Assembly: GCA_013359265.1 (NCBI GenBank)
Contig: JABWCD010000030.1
Coordinates: forward strand, 103,220-167,219
Origin: Candidatus Hydrogenedentota bacterium
GTDB taxonomy: Bacteria > Hydrogenedentota > Hydrogenedentia > Hydrogenedentales > SLHB01
Reading direction: 5' to 3'
DNA: 64,000 bases
Below are positions 60,960 to 64,000 of the stretch, piece after piece. The position numbers were made by a program, and so were the translations under genes. The stretch's first letter is position 1. Each line of letters starts with the position of its first letter. The notes below the pieces were generated by a model. That model ran no database searches, was not told the DNA's origin, and saw nothing but the letters and a program-made list of their open reading frames with translations.

Positions 60960-61382
60960 TTACGGCGCGCTGGTCAACAACTTCGTATCCGTATCCGCGT
61001 CGAAAACCTCGATCAGCGACGCTTGCGTCATCGTGGGTACCGTGTCGCCGTCCTCGGTGTCGAGTTCGATTTCGGTCTGGCACGCGGAGAGCGGCGCCGT
61101 GCCGACGCTCTGGTTGTCGACGAATACTTCAATCGTGGTCGTCGCGTCGTCGATGTGTTCGACTTCGACATTCAGCTTCTTGCGTCCGCTCGTGCGCTCT
61201 TCGTACTTGGCTTTGCCCTTCGGCGCGTCGATTTTCGCGGGCGGGTGCAACGTAAACCGGTAGCGAATGCGATCGCCGCCGCTTCCGGCGTTTGCCGCCG
61301 AATGCGTCAGCATAATCACGAACATCCCGGCGACTATCGCCGCCAACCCGCGCGCCATCCACCGTGCGACACTCTTACCCAT
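60960..61382 (-). CDS. small exported protein of unknown function
   Basis: A 140-residue protein with a signal peptide or anchor (MARGLAAIVAGMFVIMLTHSAANA) and ATG 61382 after GGGAGG. The mature part is beta-rich and charged (RIRYRFTLHPPAKIDAPKGKAKYEERTSGRKKLNVEVEHI, then TTIEVFVDNQSVGTAPLSACQTEIELDTEDGDTVP). I do not recognise a family. One Cys is present in the mature chain. Its position before the Pro/Gly-rich protein could be coincidence. Confidence 0.68.
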   Translation of the reverse strand: MGKSVARWMARGLAAIVAGMFVIMLTHSAANAGSGGDRIRYRFTLHPPAKIDAPKGKAKYEERTSGRKKLNVEVEHIDDATTTIEVFVDNQSVGTAPLSACQTEIELDTEDGDTVPTMTQASLIEVFDADTDTKLLTSAP

Positions 61383-61564
61383 CGTACCTACCTCCCAAGT
61401 TTCCCACTGGTTGTTACATGACACTACGGACACTGCGAACGCAACGGATATCGCCGTGGGAACCCGCTGAGATCCGCTGCACCTTGCGACGGAATTACCG
61501 CGGCGAGCGCGGTTCGTTACGCAGCGCGAAACAAGACATACGTACAGCGCCATATATAGGAAAC

Positions 61565-61620
61565 TAGAAAAACCGCGCGCCGCGCCAGGACGCGATGGGA
61601 GTCCTGGGCGCGGCGCGCGG
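61565..61620 (-). terminator. strong intrinsic terminator of the Pro/Gly-rich EF-hand gene
   Basis: On the minus strand a very GC-rich hairpin (arms 61573-61591 and 61601-61620, one bulged base) is followed directly by TTTTT (61568-61572) and TCTAG. It lies 21 bases after the stop of the gene at 61642. Confidence 0.85.
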
Positions 61621-61641
61621 GCTTTCGTGCCCTGTTAGCGG

Positions 61642-62382
61642 CTACTCGACAGCTTGGGGAGGGGGCGGCACGTCATGACGCGGGCCGGTGCCATCTCGGC
61701 GCGGACCATGGCCGTCACCCTTGCCCGGACCGAAGTCTGGACCGCGATCACCCCTCGGGCCGAAGCCCGGGCCACCTTGCGGACCGCCGGGGCCAAAACC
61801 TGGCCCACCTTGGGGTCCACCGGGACCAAAGCCGGGGCCACCTTGCGGACCGCCAGGGCCAAAACCGTGATCCGGACCGTCCTGTGGACCTCGACCCATG
61901 TGGGGCGGCTTCATTTTTGCGTCCCACTCTTCACGAGTAATTTTGCCGTCGCCGTCGGTGTCTACGTCCTCAAACCGTGGCGGCGGGGGCGGGAACCCTG
62001 GGCCACCCATACCGGGCCCGCCGTGAGGGCCACGATGGAACCCGCCTTGTCCACCCGGACCTCCCAGGGGCGGCATAAATTCACCATCCTGGCCACCGGG
62101 CCCGCGCATGCCACGTCCGCGTCCCGGTCCTTGACCGGGGCCACCCGGAGGTGGCGGGAAGTTTCCCTGACCGCCGTCAAAGCGCGGCGGAAGTTGCCCA
62201 CCCTGGGGCGGTGGCGGCAGTTCGCCGCCGGCTGGCGGCGGGGGTGGCGCCACGTTCGTGTCCGCCGGCGGGGGTGGCGGATTGTCCTGCGCGGACGCCG
62301 TCCCGGCGAACGTCATCACGCTGGCCGCGATGACGGCCGCGAACACCGCGATCCGCTTCGTCGTTTCTATCGCTCGTTTCAT
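61642..62382 (-). CDS. exported Pro/Gly-rich low-complexity protein with an EF-hand
   Basis: A 246-residue exported protein (signal IAVFAAVIAASVMTFAGTASAQ). Most of the mature chain is Pro/Gly/Gln-rich, including three tandem GPGGPQGGPGF units near residues 175-210 and PPPPP runs earlier. A single calcium-binding loop EDVDTDGDGKITREEWDAKM lies at about residues 137-156. The remainder is unstructured-looking. It is divergent from a two-component system, whose kinase has a similar Pro/Gly-rich sensor region. A role in metal or envelope sensing is inference. Confidence 0.8.
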   Translation of the reverse strand: MKRAIETTKRIAVFAAVIAASVMTFAGTASAQDNPPPPPADTNVAPPPPPAGGELPPPPQGGQLPPRFDGGQGNFPPPPGGPGQGPGRGRGMRGPGGQDGEFMPPLGGPGGQGGFHRGPHGGPGMGGPGFPPPPPRFEDVDTDGDGKITREEWDAKMKPPHMGRGPQDGPDHGFGPGGPQGGPGFGPGGPQGGPGFGPGGPQGGPGFGPRGDRGPDFGPGKGDGHGPRRDGTGPRHDVPPPPQAVE

Positions 62383-62521
62383 GGCTTATGCCCTCCTTCA
62401 TCGGTTGTGCCTGTTGGCTGACACGGGAACTGTGCCACGCGAACATGAACACACAAGGCAGATTTTCATGAACAAACTGTAATCTTTGGCCGCCGGGCGC
62501 CGGTGCTATACTCGGATTTGT

Positions 62522-63190
62522 ATGAGAGTGTTGGTTGTAGAAGACGAAAAACGCATACTCCAGTTCGTGACAAAGGGATTGGAGGAGGCGGGTTTTTCGG
62601 TCGATTCGTGTGAGACGGGCGACGACGGACTTTTTCGCGCGACCTCGCAGTCCTACGACGCGATTGTGCTCGATATTATGCTGCCGGGACGCGACGGATT
62701 GAGCGTGCTGCGCCAGCTTCGCGAGAAAAAGAACTCCGTGCCGGTCATCCTGTTGACCGCGCGCACGGCGCTGGACGAACGCGTCGAGGGCCTCAACCTT
62801 GGTGCGGACGACTATCTCACCAAACCGTTCTACGTGGAAGAACTGATCGCGCGGTTGCACGCGCTGGGCCGACGCTCGACGGGCCAATCGCTGACTGTAC
62901 TGCAAGCCGGTAGCTTCGTCGTCAACCTGGTCACGCGCGAGGTGAAGAACAACGGAGCGGACGTACGGCTGACGGCGCGCGAGTTCGCATTGCTCGAATA
63001 CCTGATGCGGTCGCCGGGCCGCGTGTTTTCGCGCACGCAAATCCTCGAACACGTCTGGGGCTACGACTTCGATCCGAACACCAACCTCGTTGATGTTCAC
63101 ATTCAGCGCCTTCGCAAGAAACTCGGCGCGGCGGCCGATTCGCTGATCGAGACGATACGCGGCGTCGGGTACCGGTTTAAGAAAATATAG
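62522..63190 (+). CDS. OmpR/PhoB-family response regulator
   Basis: A 222-residue regulator. The receiver has the acidic pair in VVEDEKRI, the phospho-acceptor Asp in VLDIMLPGRDG, Thr in LLTARTALDERVEGL and Lys in YLTKPFYVEEL. The C-terminal winged helix has LTAREFALLEYLMRSPGRVFSRTQILEHVWGYDFDPNTNLVDVHIQRLRKKL and IRGVGYRF. This is the CusR/QseB/TcrA-like branch. A histidine kinase starts 142 bases downstream. The intergenic region with the Pro/Gly-rich gene (62383-62521) should hold the divergent promoters. Confidence 0.95.
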   Translation: MRVLVVEDEKRILQFVTKGLEEAGFSVDSCETGDDGLFRATSQSYDAIVLDIMLPGRDGLSVLRQLREKKNSVPVILLTARTALDERVEGLNLGADDYLTKPFYVEELIARLHALGRRSTGQSLTVLQAGSFVVNLVTREVKNNGADVRLTAREFALLEYLMRSPGRVFSRTQILEHVWGYDFDPNTNLVDVHIQRLRKKLGAAADSLIETIRGVGYRFKKI

Positions 63191-63332
63191 GCGAACCAGC
63201 CGTGAAGCGTTTTGGATTTCGGATATCGGGTCTTGGAATGGAAGCGGAGAACGGTCGGCATCAAGTATGGGCTGGACCGGCAGGCGTACCGTGTTTGCGT
63301 CCCGGCACGGTCCGTCGTGGCGGGCGCGAGAT

Positions 63333-64000
63333 ATGATTGCGCTAAAATCGTTTCGCGTACGCATTGCGCTGTTGTCTGTCTGCATGTCGGGGCTAGTCTT
63401 GGCGGCGTTTTCGGCGTGGGCGTGGTTCATGGTGCAGCGGTCCAATCTTGGACGGCTGGATGACACGTTATTCGACATCGCGCAACGGCATCTCATGTAT
63501 CCGCACGACGCGGCGCATTGGGTGCAGGTGGATCGATCGCTTCAAAGCGTGTTCGGCGCGGAAGCGGGACGCGCCGTACTGCTTGTCGTGGACTCAGACG
63601 GCAAACTGCTTCATCGTTCGTCGGACTGGCCGGTGAATCTGCGTCCACTCAGGTCCATTCCGGATTCCGCGTTCACCGACGCGGTCCCGGAGTACCCCTT
63701 GCCGCCGCAGAACGACTTCATGTTGCCGCCGCGGCCACGCGGACTGCAGCGGGGCTTCGACGGTCCGGGCGACGAGTTTCGTCCGCCTCTCGATCCGCCC
63801 GGCATACCGCGCGACCGTCGCGCCCAAGGTCCGCCCGGACCGAGTCCTCCGCCGGGTCAGCCCGCCCCACTGGGGCAAGGCCTGCCGCCCGGTCCGGGCC
63901 CGCACACGGGTCAAGGTTTCCCGCCAGGTCAGGGCTCCCAGTTTGGGCAAGGCCCCCCGACGGGTCCAGGCCCCCACTTGGGGCAAGGCCCGCCGCCGGG
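63333..64000 (+). CDS. sensor histidine kinase, N-terminal part (runs off the window end)
   Basis: Translation from ATG 63333 stays open to the window edge (222 codons). A membrane helix (IALLSVCMSGLVLAAFSAWAWFMV) is followed by RSNLGRLDDTLFDIAQRHL and a PAS/GAF-like strand set (AVLLVVDSDGKLLHRSSDWP), as in the extracytoplasmic domain of CusS-type kinases. From about residue 125 the sensor becomes a Pro/Gly/Gln-rich repeat (QGLPPGPGPHTGQGFPPG and similar lines). The kinase core lies beyond the window. It should pair with the OmpR-type regulator just upstream. Confidence 0.75.
   Translation, partial: MIALKSFRVRIALLSVCMSGLVLAAFSAWAWFMVQRSNLGRLDDTLFDIAQRHLMYPHDAAHWVQVDRSLQSVFGAEAGRAVLLVVDSDGKLLHRSSDWPVNLRPLRSIPDSAFTDAVPEYPLPPQNDFMLPPRPRGLQRGFDGPGDEFRPPLDPPGIPRDRRAQGPPGPSPPPGQPAPLGQGLPPGPGPHTGQGFPPGQGSQFGQGPPTGPGPHLGQGPPP

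Overview
This is a GC-rich (roughly 60 percent or more), gene-dense bacterial chromosome segment. I see no rRNA, tRNA, phage or CRISPR. The gene content (lipoproteins, polysaccharide export, an H-X9-DG type prepilin, many secreted carbohydrate-active proteins, DprE1/DprE2, R2lox, heme A synthase) suggests a Gram-negative, aerobically respiring member of the Planctomycetota/Hydrogenedentota neighbourhood. That placement is inference from gene content, not a marker-gene result.

Layout. 1-3400: the N-terminus of 2-oxoglutarate dehydrogenase E1, divergent from a molybdate ABC transporter whose modA is frameshifted by a 22-bp tandem duplication. 3459-5617: a translationally coupled DprE1/DprE2-like pair. 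5845-8244: a DUF885 peptidase and a truncated hemoglobin. 8493-15599: an ECF sigma factor, a putative anti-sigma protein, and a compact type II secretion/pseudopilus operon with two GspF-like proteins, one GspE ATPase and four prepilin-like proteins, mostly joined by ATGA overlaps. 15611-28571: a secreted esterase, a GT-C glycosyltransferase, RhlE helicase, a beta-helix protein, R2lox, a strongly structured unassigned RNA candidate (about 22756-23050), a beta-propeller glycosidase-like protein, an M61-like peptidase and a GH99-like protein. 28577-29910: an AT-rich patch with dyad repeats and a Fic gene broken by an in-frame amber codon. 29938-31134: aspartate/aromatic aminotransferase.

31257-49883 is an exopolysaccharide/O-antigen locus. 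It has three soluble glycosyltransferases, a Wzx flippase, two O-antigen ligase/polymerase proteins each coupled to a homologous exported partner protein and arranged as a mirror image, a three-repeat lipoprotein, a TPR protein, and WbpB, WbpD, WbpA and WbpE homologues. Those four enzymes together would convert UDP-GlcNAc to a UDP-2,3-diacetamido-2,3-dideoxy-glucuronic acid. A VapBC toxin-antitoxin pair sits inside this set. 50056-51423 encodes a sigma-54 activator whose receiver has Glu at the phospho-acceptor position.

51467-64000 holds heme A synthase, ThiH, a DUF4258/DUF2283 pair, an MFS transporter, a secreted alpha/alpha-barrel protein, DapA-DapB, an SGNH hydrolase, a Sui1/YciH factor, a small exported protein, a Pro/Gly-rich EF-hand protein, and a divergent OmpR-type regulator plus the start of its histidine kinase. 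The kinase sensor region is itself Pro/Gly-rich like its neighbour.

Five intergenic loci carry one dispersed repeat family built on GTGCTC/GTAATC units, two of them as long palindromes. Several other inverted repeats stand out: a MITE/REP-like element at 35311-35486, and a hairpin that would bury the ribosome site of the gene at 43141.
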